Shown here piece by piece: positions 14,901-23,232 of a DNA stretch of 48,024 nt. The stretch spans positions 1-48,024 of the forward strand of contig NZ_SCNL01000020.1 of assembly GCF_005502745.1 (NCBI RefSeq), written 5' to 3'. A program made the translations under genes and the position numbers. The stretch comes from Sphingomonas sp. 3P27F8. Its GTDB lineage: Bacteria; Pseudomonadota; Alphaproteobacteria; Sphingomonadales; Sphingomonadaceae. The notes beneath the pieces were generated by a model that ran no database searches, was not told the origin of the DNA, and was given only the letters and a program-made list of their open reading frames with translations. Numbering within the stretch: the first letter of the stretch is position 1; each line of letters begins with the position of its first letter.

Positions 14901-17752
14901 TCTATGCCGTCGCAACGACTACGGATGCGGACGGGAACGTCGCCCGGGCGGTGAAATCGGTGTGGCTGGCGGGCGATGACGACTGGTGGTTCGGTGGCGA
15001 TAACGGCGATCGCATGGATCTCGTGCCCGAGCAGCCCGCCTATAGGGCTGGGGATACCGCGCGCTTCCAGGTGCGGATGCCGTTCCGCGACGCCACCGCG
15101 CTGGTGACGGTGGAGCGCGAGGGCGTGCTCTCCAGTTTCGTCACCGAACTTTCGGGAAAAGACCCGGTGGTCGAGGTGAAGATGCCGGGCAGCTATGCGC
15201 CGGACGTCTACGTTTCGGTGCTGGCGGTGCGCGGCCGCGTAACGCAAAGCTGGTGGGGCTGGTTCAAGAGCCTGTTCGGCGCGCGCGACGAAGCGCCCAA
15301 GCCGACCGCGCTGGTCGATCTCTCCAAGCCTGCGTATCGGCTCGGCATCGCCAAGGTGAAGGTGGGCTGGGAAGCGCATACGCTCGGCGTGGCGGTGAAG
15401 GCCGATCGCGAGCGTTATGCCGCGCGCGACACCGCGCAGGTGGCGATCCAGGTGCGCGGGCCGGACGGGAAGCCCGCGCGCACCGCCGATGTCGCCTTCG
15501 CCGCAGTCGATCAGGCGCTGCTCCAGCTTGCGCCCAACGAATCGTGGGACGTGCTTACCGCGATGATGGGCGATCGCCCCCTATCCGTCCTCACCGCCAC
15601 CGCGCAGATGCAAGTGGTGGGCAAGCGACATTACGGGCGCAAGGCGGTGGAGGCCGGCGGCGGCGGGGGTGATGCCACCGCGCTCAACCGCGAGAATTTC
15701 CAGCCGGTGCTGCTGTGGAAAGGCCGCGTCGCGCTGGACGCGAACGGGCGCGCGGTGGTGCCCGTTGCGCTCAATGACGCGCTCACCTCGTTCCGGCTGG
15801 TCGCGATCGCCACCGACGGCGCGGACCGCTTCGGCGCGGGCGCCACCAATATCCGCAGCGCGCAGGATCTGTCGGTCTATGCCGGCTTGCCGCCGGTTGT
15901 CCGCACCGGGGACAGCTATGCGGCTGGCTTCACGCTGCGCAACGGATCGGACAAGCCGATGACGGTGACGGCGGAGGTTTCGCTCACCCCGCGCATCGCG
16001 ACCGGCCGGCCGCTCACCGTGACAATCCCCGCTGGCGGCGCGGCGCCGATCGCGTGGAATCTCGTCGCGCCACCGGTCGCCGGCACGCTGCGCTGGCAGG
16101 TAAGCGCGACGGCCAGTAACGGCCGCGCCGCAGACAAGGTGACCGTAACGCAGGAGGTGGTGCCCGCCGTCCCCGTGGAGGTATGGGCCGCGACGCTGGC
16201 GCGGGTCGGTGCGCAGACCAGCATTCCGGTCCGCGCACCGGCAGGTGCGCTCGGGGGCATGGGATCGGTCGATATCCGGCTGGACGATACGCTCGCGCCG
16301 CCGATGGCCGGGGTCCGCGCGTTCATGGCGGCCTACCCTTATAACTGCTTCGAGCAGCAGATGAGCCGGATCGTCGCGCTGGGCGACACGGCGGGCTGGA
16401 CGCGGCTTGCCGCCGACATTCCGGCCTATCAGGCATCGGACGGCCTGCTCCGCTACTGGCCAAGCGAAAGCCTGAACGGATCGGAGGCGCTGACCGCCTA
16501 TGTGCTGTCGATGGCCGGCGAGGCCGGGCTGCCGATCCCCGAGGCTAGTCGAAGCCGGATGATCGAGGGGCTGCGCGCCGTGCTGGACGGGCGTGTGCGG
16601 CACGAAGAATATGGCGACGTGCGGCTCCAGCGCCTCGCGGCGTTCGCGGCGCTCGCGCGCGCCGGCGCGGCGGGCCCGGCGATGCTGGGACAGATCGGGA
16701 TCACCCCCGCGGAAATGCCCACCGCCAGCCTCGCCGATTATCTGATGGCGCTCGATCGGGTCCCCGGCCTCGCCAACGCGCAGGCGCTGCGCGGGGCGGG
16801 CGAAAACGCGTTGCGCAGCCGGCTGGTCTATGAAGGCACGCGGCTCGATCTGTCGGACGCGTCGAACGCCCCGTGGTGGCTGATGTCTTCGGCGGATGAA
16901 GGATCGATCAAGGCGCTGCTGGCGACTCTTGGCCGCCCGGGCTGGCAGGATGAAGGCGCGAAAATGATGGTGGGCGTCGCCTCTCGCCAGACGCGCGGAC
17001 GCTGGGATACCACCACCGCCAATGCGTGGGGCGCATTGACGGTACGACGCTTCGCCCAGCTATACCCCGCCAGCGCGATCGCCGGCACGACCGTTGCGAC
17101 GCTCGGCAATCGCACCGCCAGCTTCGCCTGGCCGCTGGCGGCCGACAAGCGGCAGGCGTCGCTGCCACTGCCGATGACGCAGACGCCGCTGGTGCTGCGC
17201 CAGTCCGGCGGGGCAGGGCCGTGGGCGACCGTATCGGTGAAGGCGGCGGTGCCCCTCGCCCAGCCGCTCTCGGCGGGATATCGCCTTTCGCGCAAGGTGG
17301 AGGTGGTGCAGCGCCGCATCGCCGGGCAGCTCACGCGCGGGGATGTGCTGCGCATCACGCTGACGGTGGACGCCGCCGCCGAGCGAAACTGGGTAGTGCT
17401 CGACGATCCGATCCCGGCTGGCGGCACGATCATCAGTGATCTCGGTGGCCAGTCCAAGCTGCTCGCGGATCAGGCGAATGCCGGCGACGGCGTCAAATTC
17501 GGCGCGGTCGATGGCGACGGCAAGCTATGGGATGTGCAGGCTGGCGTCGTCCCGGCCTATGTCGAGCGTGGCAATACCGCATGGCGCGGCTTCTATGCCT
17601 GGGTGCCGCGCGGGCGCTTCCAGGCGTCGTACATGCTGCGGCTGAACGGCGCGGGCCGCTTTCAGCTTCCGCCGAGCCGCGTCGAGGCGATGTATTCGCC
17701 GGCGATCCATGCCGCGGTGCCCAACGCGCCGGTGGTGGTCGTGCAGCGGTGA
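11975..17752 (+). CDS. Bacterial alpha-2-macroglobulin (YfhM/ECAM type), thioester-containing
   Basis: 1925 residues, a length typical of the large type I bacterial macroglobulins. A signal peptide (about 1-20, ending APVAAL-S) is followed by repeated MG-type beta-sandwich domains. The thioester motif is intact: Cys1458 in YPYNCFEQQM, matching the C-x-E-Q of macroglobulins. After it comes the helical thioester domain, and the beta-rich receptor-binding-like domain ends the protein. Such proteins trap proteases that enter the periplasm. The gene overlaps pbpC by four bases (GTGA at 17749-17752), the usual pairing, in which PBP1C is thought to repair peptidoglycan where the cell wall is breached. 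Unlike E. coli YfhM, no lipobox Cys is visible, so it may be soluble in the periplasm. Its Shine-Dalgarno sequence is inside the hairpin at 11935-11968. Confidence 0.93.
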   Translation: MKIAAKLAVLALAIAPVAALSDNAPRVILAQPGIGDGAIERFTMRFSQPMAPLGDPRAAAPAATQCPVAGQGRWADQQTWVYEFAKPLPGGTTCSFKTVDGLKSVAGYALAGTQSFTVDAGGPVARAVLPSGGGDEIEEDQTFLVAANMAPDPRSVAAHAYCAVDGIGEKIPVDVLAADLPGKLIGAMGKDRWEVRSFLESAGLPGDLAQASPADRQRAMVGVVALKCRRNLPPGRDMALLWGAAIIGAGGKIAGTDQRFDYTVRKPFAARFECSRVNAQAGCSPVEKAYVRFSAPVPMSTAQAIRFTLPDGKQIAPAFSADDKKKATIADITFAAPLPFATTAKLELPQGVKDESGRALSNAERFPLEVRFDRAPPLVKFAAPFGIIEAKEGGVLPVTVRNVEPALQGRNLAVGGQSQRIADDDGQIAGWLRRVGSADDNRYETVTRGKDRVEINHTGDTSILTGKGAPLKVALPGKGQDFEVVGLPLGKPGFYVVELASPVLGRALLGRDAPRYVAAAALVTNMAVHFKWGRERSLAWVTALDSGKPVANAAVAITDSCTGALLARGTSDRNGVVTVQGGLPEPETYGSCNDNSTAHPLMVSARANGDFSFTLTSWGEGIRPYDFDLPYGYSKPDDVFHTVFDRALVRAGETINMKHIVRHPVGAGFVIPAGFSGTLRLSHRGSDTEFDLPLTIDARGIGETSWTAPKGAPMGDYDLRVIAGDRTIYTNQSFRLDEYRLPTMRASVSGPKGAVVRPKTVPLDLFVGYLSGGGASNLPVDLRVGWFARRANPDGYEAYTFGGRAVQEGVRALNGDGEEDAPSLPPTQTLPATLGGDGSGRQAIDVPRNLDGTTDMTVEMDYQDANGQTLTASRSIPVFASRVQLGVKTDGWLMKQDDLRLRFVALDPDGKPVKGQKISVAFYSRQILTARRRLIGGFYAYDNQMRTTKLSASCSATTDAQGLAQCGADPGISGEVYAVATTTDADGNVARAVKSVWLAGDDDWWFGGDNGDRMDLVPEQPAYRAGDTARFQVRMPFRDATALVTVEREGVLSSFVTELSGKDPVVEVKMPGSYAPDVYVSVLAVRGRVTQSWWGWFKSLFGARDEAPKPTALVDLSKPAYRLGIAKVKVGWEAHTLGVAVKADRERYAARDTAQVAIQVRGPDGKPARTADVAFAAVDQALLQLAPNESWDVLTAMMGDRPLSVLTATAQMQVVGKRHYGRKAVEAGGGGGDATALNRENFQPVLLWKGRVALDANGRAVVPVALNDALTSFRLVAIATDGADRFGAGATNIRSAQDLSVYAGLPPVVRTGDSYAAGFTLRNGSDKPMTVTAEVSLTPRIATGRPLTVTIPAGGAAPIAWNLVAPPVAGTLRWQVSATASNGRAADKVTVTQEVVPAVPVEVWAATLARVGAQTSIPVRAPAGALGGMGSVDIRLDDTLAPPMAGVRAFMAAYPYNCFEQQMSRIVALGDTAGWTRLAADIPAYQASDGLLRYWPSESLNGSEALTAYVLSMAGEAGLPIPEASRSRMIEGLRAVLDGRVRHEEYGDVRLQRLAAFAALARAGAAGPAMLGQIGITPAEMPTASLADYLMALDRVPGLANAQALRGAGENALRSRLVYEGTRLDLSDASNAPWWLMSSADEGSIKALLATLGRPGWQDEGAKMMVGVASRQTRGRWDTTTANAWGALTVRRFAQLYPASAIAGTTVATLGNRTASFAWPLAADKRQASLPLPMTQTPLVLRQSGGAGPWATVSVKAAVPLAQPLSAGYRLSRKVEVVQRRIAGQLTRGDVLRITLTVDAAAERNWVVLDDPIPAGGTIISDLGGQSKLLADQANAGDGVKFGAVDGDGKLWDVQAGVVPAYVERGNTAWRGFYAWVPRGRFQASYMLRLNGAGRFQLPPSRVEAMYSPAIHAAVPNAPVVVVQR

Positions 17753-19878
17753 CGGACATCCTCGCGCCTGCCGAGCCGCGGCGGCGCGCATGGCCCGTGA
17801 TCGTGATCCTGCTTGCGGCCACGCTGTTTGCGCTGGCGGACTGGCTCACGCGCCCGCCGCCGCTCCCCGGCTATGAGCAGGTGCGCGCGGCGTGGCACCC
17901 GTCGGAGGCGTGGCTCTATGACCGCAATGGCGCGTTACTCGATTCCTCGCGCGTCGATTTCGCCACCCGGCGGCTGGCATGGACCCCGCTCGAACAGATC
18001 GCCCCGGTCGTCCGCACGACGACCATCGCGGCGGAGGACCGTCGCTTCGAGGATCATGCCGGGGTGGACTGGCTCGCGCTCGGCGGCGCGCTGCGCGATC
18101 GGTTGAGCGGCAAGCACCCGCGCGGCGCAAGCACGCTGACGATGCAACTCGCGGGGTTTCTCTCCCACGATCTCGCGCGGCCCGGCGCGCGTGGCTGGCT
18201 GGACAAGTTACGCCAGATCCGCGCCGCACGAGCGATAGGAGCGCGCTGGAGCCACGACCAGATACTCGAAGCTTATCTCAACCTGGCCGGATTCCGCGGC
18301 GAGGCGCAGGGGATTGGCGCCGCGGCGCTCGGCCTGTTCGGGAAGACGCCGGCGACGTTCACCCGCGACGATGCGTTGCTGCTCGCCGCGCTGCTTCCCA
18401 ATCCGCAGGCGCCCGCCGGTCGTGTCGCGAACCGCGCCTGTGCGCTGGCGCGCGAGCGGCGCTGCGCGCGCTTTCAGGCGCTCGCCGCCTCGATGCTCGG
18501 CCCGGCACGGAGCCTCGCGCTCGATCCGGGGCTTGCGCCGCATCTCGCCGATCGGCTGCTTACCAGACCGGGCCTCAAGATCCGCACGACGCTCGACATC
18601 GCCGTGCAACGTGTCGCGATCGCCGCGCTGCGTCGCCAGTTGCTCGGGCTTGGCGCGACCCGCGCGCGCGACGGGGCGGTGATCGTGGTGGACAATGCCA
18701 GCGGAGACATCCTCGCTTATGTCGGCGGGATCGGCGGCAATTCCACTGCGCCGGCCGTGGATGCGGCCAACGCCTATCGCCAGGCGGGATCGACACTGAA
18801 ACCTTTTCTGTACGCGCAGGCGATCGAGAAAGGCTATCTCACCCCCGCCTCGATCCTGGAGGATTCGCCGGTCCAGCTCGACACGGCCTCGGGTCTTTAT
18901 GTCCCCCAAAACTATGACCGCGCGTTCAAGGGGCCGGTTTCAGCGCGCGCCGCACTAGCGGGCTCGCTCAACGTCCCGGCGGTGCGCACGTTGCTGCTGG
19001 TCGGGGTGGACCCGTTCCGCGACCGATTGTGGGATACCGGCTATCGCGGGCTGGTGGAGGATGGCGGCTATTATGGCTTCAGCCTAGCGCTAGGTTCAGC
19101 AGAAGTGACGCTGGCGGAGCAGGCCGCCGGCTATCGCAGCCTGGAACAGGCGGGCCGCTGGTCACCCCTTCGGCTGCGGGCGGACGATCCGCGCGTCGCG
19201 CCACGCGCGATCACGACCCCGCAGGCGGCGTGGATCGTCAGCGATATGCTGTCCGATCCGGTCGCCCGTGCCGGCACGTTCGGGCTCGACTCAGCTCTCC
19301 GGCTGCCGTTCTGGGCCGCCGTGAAAACCGGGACATCGAAGGCAATGCGTGACAATTGGTGCATCGGTTTTTCGGCGCGCTTCACGGTTGCGGTGTGGGT
19401 CGGCAATGTCGAGGGGGATGCGATGCGCGCCGTTTCCGGCACCAGCGGCGCGGCGCCGGTGTGGCGCGACGTGATGCTGGCGCTCGGCGGCGGACGTGAG
19501 CCGGCGCCCCCGCCCGGAATTGAGGCCCGTGGCGTGACCTTCGCCGGCACACGGGAGCAGCCGCGCCGAGAATGGTTCGTAGCCGGCACCTCATTCGCCC
19601 GCGCCGACACCGCACCGGCCGAAGCGCGACGACCAAGGATCGCCGCGCCGGTATCAGGCAGTGTCTATGCGCTCGATCCGGATATTCCGCGTGATCGGCA
19701 ACGGCTGGCGATCGCCGTGAGCGGTGCGACAGCGCTGCACCGGCTACAACTCGACGCACGTGATCTGGGTGCGCCGAACGCTGCCCCGCTGATTTTTCCC
19801 GCGCCGGGCAAGCACCAGCTGGCGTTGGTCGACGTGGCCGGGCGCATTGTCGACCGCGTGACCTTCACGGTGCGTTGA
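17749..19878 (+). CDS. pbpC: Penicillin-binding protein 1C (glycosyltransferase/transpeptidase)
   Basis: About 709 residues with a GTG start overlapping the macroglobulin stop. One N-terminal membrane anchor (about residues 14-32) precedes a family 51 glycosyltransferase domain with catalytic Glu96 in AAEDRRFEDH and GASTLTMQLA. The transpeptidase domain follows, with S348-T-L-K (GSTLKPFLY) and K526-T-G-T. The C-terminal PBP1C-specific beta domain (about 620-709, with PVSGSVYALDPDIP) is present. It polymerises and cross-links peptidoglycan on the periplasmic face of the inner membrane. The third transpeptidase motif (SxN) appears to be S-L-N in AGSLNVPAVRT. All catalytic residues needed for both activities are present. 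Confidence 0.95.
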   Translation: MTDILAPAEPRRRAWPVIVILLAATLFALADWLTRPPPLPGYEQVRAAWHPSEAWLYDRNGALLDSSRVDFATRRLAWTPLEQIAPVVRTTTIAAEDRRFEDHAGVDWLALGGALRDRLSGKHPRGASTLTMQLAGFLSHDLARPGARGWLDKLRQIRAARAIGARWSHDQILEAYLNLAGFRGEAQGIGAAALGLFGKTPATFTRDDALLLAALLPNPQAPAGRVANRACALARERRCARFQALAASMLGPARSLALDPGLAPHLADRLLTRPGLKIRTTLDIAVQRVAIAALRRQLLGLGATRARDGAVIVVDNASGDILAYVGGIGGNSTAPAVDAANAYRQAGSTLKPFLYAQAIEKGYLTPASILEDSPVQLDTASGLYVPQNYDRAFKGPVSARAALAGSLNVPAVRTLLLVGVDPFRDRLWDTGYRGLVEDGGYYGFSLALGSAEVTLAEQAAGYRSLEQAGRWSPLRLRADDPRVAPRAITTPQAAWIVSDMLSDPVARAGTFGLDSALRLPFWAAVKTGTSKAMRDNWCIGFSARFTVAVWVGNVEGDAMRAVSGTSGAAPVWRDVMLALGGGREPAPPPGIEARGVTFAGTREQPRREWFVAGTSFARADTAPAEARRPRIAAPVSGSVYALDPDIPRDRQRLAIAVSGATALHRLQLDARDLGAPNAAPLIFPAPGKHQLALVDVAGRIVDRVTFTVR

Positions 19879-19893
19879 GCGTAAGCTGGCCGG

Positions 19894-20691
19894 ATGAGCA
19901 ACGGCACGATTCGCATCGGCATCGGCGGCTGGACGTACGAGCCATGGCGCGGCACCTTTTTCCCGCCAAAATGGCCCGTGAAACGCGAGCTGGAATATGC
20001 CGCCGGCAAGCTGACCGCTATCGAAGTAAATGGCACCTATTACAGCGGCTTCAAACCGGCCACCTTCGCCAATTGGGCAAGGGCGGTGCCGGACGAGTTC
20101 GTGTTCACGCTCAAGGCCTCACGCTTCTGCACGAACCGCAAGATATTGGCGGAAGCCGGAGAATCGGTCGCACGCTTCGTCAGCCAGGGCATTGTGGAAC
20201 TTGGCGACCGGCTCGGCCCGATCCTGTGGCAATTCATGGCGACGAAAAAGTTCGACGCTGATGATTTCGGCGCGTTCCTCAAGCTGCTGCCCGCGTCGCA
20301 CGAGGGCGTGAGACTGCGTCACGCAGTGCAGGTGCGGCACGAATCCTTCGCTGACCCGGCATTCGTCCAGATGTGCCGCGCAGCCGGCGTTGCGATCGTC
20401 TATGCCGATTCTGCCGATCATCCCTCGATCGCCGATATCACAGCGGACTTCATGTATGTCCGGCTGGAAAGCGGCGTCGAGGACGAACCGGCTGGCTATT
20501 CACCCGCCGGGCTGGATCGCTGGGCGGCGGCGGCGCGCGAATGGGCCGCAGGCAGCGCACCCGATGGCCTTCCATATGTCGACGCGGCCACCCCACCGGA
20601 GACGCCGCGCGACGCGTTCATATTCTTCATCAACGGCGCGAAAGTGCGCGCGCCAGCCGGCGCGGTGGCGCTTATCCAGCGCGTCAAATAG
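19894..20691 (+). CDS. DUF72 (YecE) family protein
   Basis: 265 residues. The opening IRIGIGGWTYEPWRGTFFPP and the later EVNGTYYSGFKPATFANWA and FVFTLKASRF are hallmarks of the DUF72/YecE family, which adopts a TIM-barrel fold and has no agreed biochemical role. The final third contains FMYVRLESG, matching the family's 'yvRlHG' strand in a variant form. It starts 15 bases after pbpC with only a weak ribosome binding site, so it may be co-transcribed. Its last eight bases overlap the end of the convergent mitofilin-like gene (20684-20691). Confidence 0.88.
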   Translation: MSNGTIRIGIGGWTYEPWRGTFFPPKWPVKRELEYAAGKLTAIEVNGTYYSGFKPATFANWARAVPDEFVFTLKASRFCTNRKILAEAGESVARFVSQGIVELGDRLGPILWQFMATKKFDADDFGAFLKLLPASHEGVRLRHAVQVRHESFADPAFVQMCRAAGVAIVYADSADHPSIADITADFMYVRLESGVEDEPAGYSPAGLDRWAAAAREWAAGSAPDGLPYVDAATPPETPRDAFIFFINGAKVRAPAGAVALIQRVK

Positions 20692-21580
20692 CGTCCGGTG
20701 CCGGCTGAACGGCCGGGTCGGCGGCGCCGGGCGACGGAGAGGCTTGCGCCTCGTCCTGCTTCGGCGGTGCGGGCGGCGACAGCATCAGCGCAGCCGCCTC
20801 GATCGCGTCCAGTGCCCGATGCGCATCGAGATAGCGGCGAGCGGCATTAGCCCAATTGCCCGAATTGGTTGCACCCGGCAGCCGCGATACCTCGGCGATC
20901 GCCGCCTGTACCTGTCCGGATTCGAGCAGCCGCCGCGCCCGCGCCAGCCGCTCAGCTGGCAGTTGCGACGGTGTCCTCGCATCGTGCAGTATCACCAACT
21001 TGCCAAGCTGCCGCCGCACTCCCTCAAGCCAGCCGTCGTCGCCGTTCACGAGAACGTCGGCGTTGGTATCCAGCGCCTGGCGCAGCGCGGTGAGGGTGAC
21101 CGGCTGGCGCGCCGCCTGGATAATAGTGGCCACCGGGCCCGGCGCGATCTGGCCAAAACGCTCGCGCAGCTGAACCTCGAGATAACCGAGCGGCATGCCG
21201 CGATCGATCGCGCGACGGGTGGCGAAGGCGACCATCATCGCCTCGGCCCGACCTGCCTGGGCAGCGGCAGCGGCGGAGCTTGTATCGATCCCCGCGGCAC
21301 GCGCCTCCAGCGCCGCGAGTTGCGCGGCCAAGGCGGTCTCGCGCGTCTCCAGCGCATTCAGCGTTGGCGCGGGCACAGCCACCGCCGGCGCGGGAGCCGG
21401 CCCGGCTGGCTGAGACGAGGGCTGGTCCTGCGGGGCCGTCTGAATGAACCAGCCGTCGGAATTGCGCATCGCCACGAACATCAGCGCGATGCCGACAACA
21501 AAGGCGAGCACGGCGAGAGTCATCACCAGCCCGACCCGCGGCCGGCGCGCGGCGGTTTCGCTCGGCATAGGATCGTTCAT
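20684..21580 (-). CDS. Mitofilin/HemX-like inner-membrane protein
   Basis: 298 residues. A short cytoplasmic N-terminus, one membrane helix (about residues 17-42), a proline/alanine-rich linker, a predicted coiled coil (about 74-110, TLNALETRETALAAQLAALE), then an alpha-helical domain (110-270) and an acidic, proline-rich tail. This plan matches the mitofilin-related proteins of alphaproteobacteria (COG4223), homologous to the C-terminal part of mitochondrial Mic60 and placed like HemX in enterobacterial hemCDX operons. Here it is third, 24 bases behind hemD on the same strand. Whether it acts in tetrapyrrole synthesis or in membrane organisation is not settled for the family. Sequence similarity is judged from architecture and context. 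Confidence 0.65.
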   Translation of the reverse strand: MNDPMPSETAARRPRVGLVMTLAVLAFVVGIALMFVAMRNSDGWFIQTAPQDQPSSQPAGPAPAPAVAVPAPTLNALETRETALAAQLAALEARAAGIDTSSAAAAAQAGRAEAMMVAFATRRAIDRGMPLGYLEVQLRERFGQIAPGPVATIIQAARQPVTLTALRQALDTNADVLVNGDDGWLEGVRRQLGKLVILHDARTPSQLPAERLARARRLLESGQVQAAIAEVSRLPGATNSGNWANAARRYLDAHRALDAIEAAALMLSPPAPPKQDEAQASPSPGAADPAVQPAPDAI

Positions 21581-21604
21581 GGTGATACTATCCCCGTCCC
21601 GGCC

Positions 21605-22273
21605 TCACGGGTCAATCGCGAGCTTGGCAGCAAGAGCGGTGAGCACCACATCGTCGGGACGCGGCGCGACGCCGATCGTGCCCCAGCCGCCGCCAACGGA
21701 CTGGGCCACCGCCTCGCTAAGCGCGGCGATACGGACCTTATGACGCGGCACGGCATCACGATCGACGAGCGCGGCGAAATGCCGGGCGGCACGTGGCGAA
21801 TGCAGCAGCGCCACCTGTCCACACGCCACCTCGAGCGCGCCGGGCGGCGGGTATAGCGCGTCGCTCCTATAAACGGTCATGCTGGTGACGCCCGGCAGGT
21901 CGATTCGATCGCGGCCGGCGAGATGCAGCAGGCGCGAAAAGCCGACCTGGTGCGCCCCTTCGACCGCTTCGCGACCGTCCGCGGCACCGGTGACCGCAAC
22001 CTGAAATCCGGCGGCCCGCGCCGCTCGCGCGCTTCCCTCGCCGACGGCCACCACCGGCAGCGCGGTCAGTGCTTCCAGCCCGATCCCGCCGTGCCGCATC
22101 GCATTGGCGCTGGTGACGAGCAGCGCGTCGAATGTTTCGTTCAGCGGAGACCAGGCGACCGGCGCGATCACGAAAAGCGGGAATTCAAGGGCCGGTATGC
22201 CCAAAGCGGCGAGCCGGGCGATCGTCTGCCCGCCACCGGGCGCGGGGCGCACGACGATCGCGTTCCGCATCAT
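21605..22273 (-). CDS. hemD: Uroporphyrinogen-III synthase
   Basis: About 222 residues. Closes hydroxymethylbilane to uroporphyrinogen III with inversion of ring D. HemD proteins are poorly conserved and this one is recognised by size, by the two-lobed Rossmann-like pattern (RPAPGGGQTIARLAALG at the start, DALLVTSANAMR, then VALLHSPRAARHFAAL and AALSEAVAQSV in the second lobe) and by coupling to hemC. The ATG at 22273 forms an ATGA overlap with the hemC stop (22270-22273); a much longer frame upstream lies wholly inside hemC and is rejected. Slightly shorter than the usual 240-250 residues. Confidence 0.88.
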   Translation of the reverse strand: MMRNAIVVRPAPGGGQTIARLAALGIPALEFPLFVIAPVAWSPLNETFDALLVTSANAMRHGGIGLEALTALPVVAVGEGSARAARAAGFQVAVTGAADGREAVEGAHQVGFSRLLHLAGRDRIDLPGVTSMTVYRSDALYPPPGALEVACGQVALLHSPRAARHFAALVDRDAVPRHKVRIAALSEAVAQSVGGGWGTIGVAPRPDDVVLTALAAKLAIDP

Positions 22274-23169
22274 CCACCGAACAGCTGAGTGATCGCGATC
22301 GGCGCCCGTGCCAGCAGATCGCGGGCCAGCGCGCCCGAGATATCCTCGCCCGGCGCGCCGCTTATCGTCCCGTCCACGGCATAGGCGCCTTCCTCCGAAA
22401 GAAGCTGCCCACGCAACGTGATGCGCGCCCCCTCGATCCGCGCCAGCGCGCCGACCGGGGAATGGCATCCCGCACCCAGCGCGGCAAGAAACGCGCGTTC
22501 GGTGAACACCGCCATGCTCGTATCGCGATCGTCGATCGCCGCGACGATCGCCACCGCCGGTGAGTTCGCGCGCACCTCGATCGCGATCGCGCCTTGCGAG
22601 GGCGCCGGCAACATCTCGCCAGCCGAGATAACCGTGCCAAGATCGTGCCGGCCCAGCCGGTCCAGCCCGGCGGCGGCGAGCAACGTCGCGTCAACCTCAC
22701 CGGCGGCGAGCTTTTCCAGCCGCGTCGCGACATTGCCGCGAAACAGCACGATCTGCAGATCCGGCTTCAGATTGAGCAGCTGCGCGCGGCGGCGCGGCGA
22801 GCTGGTGCCCACCACCGCTCCCTTCGGCAGCGCCGCGATCGAATCCGCGCCGATCAGCCGGTCCCGCACATCGGCGCGCGGCAACATGGCGGCAATGACG
22901 ATCTCTGGCGGCCGGATCGTTTCGACATCCTTGCCCGAATGAACACAGGCATCGACCTCCCCGGCGAGCAGCGCCCGATCGAGCTCCTTGGTCCACAACC
23001 CCTTGCCGCCGATCTCAGCCAGCGCGCGATCCTGCACCTTGTCGCCAGTGGTCCGCATGGGCACCAGCTCGACCGAAAGGCCCGGATGCACCGCGACGAG
23101 CGCGTCGCGCACCATCTCCGCCTGGGTGAGCGCAAGGGGGGACGCACGGGTGCCGAGCCGAAAGGTCAT
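22270..23169 (-). CDS. hemC: Porphobilinogen deaminase (hydroxymethylbilane synthase)
   Basis: 299 residues. Polymerises four porphobilinogens on a covalently bound dipyrromethane cofactor. Cofactor cysteine Cys235 is in [37 protein letters not shown] and [13 protein letters not shown] carry the substrate-binding arginines. The catalytic aspartate is Asp81 in HSGKDVETI. Most HemC proteins have Met where this one has Gly79 (HSMKD). The ATG at 23169 gives the family N-terminus; frames extending further upstream would run into the divergent tsaD start region. The 63-base gap to tsaD must hold the promoters of both divergent units. Confidence 0.96.
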   Translation of the reverse strand: MTFRLGTRASPLALTQAEMVRDALVAVHPGLSVELVPMRTTGDKVQDRALAEIGGKGLWTKELDRALLAGEVDACVHSGKDVETIRPPEIVIAAMLPRADVRDRLIGADSIAALPKGAVVGTSSPRRRAQLLNLKPDLQIVLFRGNVATRLEKLAAGEVDATLLAAAGLDRLGRHDLGTVISAGEMLPAPSQGAIAIEVRANSPAVAIVAAIDDRDTSMAVFTERAFLAALGAGCHSPVGALARIEGARITLRGQLLSEEGAYAVDGTISGAPGEDISGALARDLLARAPIAITQLFGG

Positions 23170-23232
23170 GCGCCCCGATGGCCGATGGCGCGCCCTTCGA
23201 CAAGATCGCAGCGATTGGATAGAAGGCGGGAC

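Noticed and set aside
20390..21856. 488-codon plus-strand frame
   Set aside because: Overlaps the DUF72 gene in another frame and is antisense to the mitofilin-like gene; no recognisable domain.
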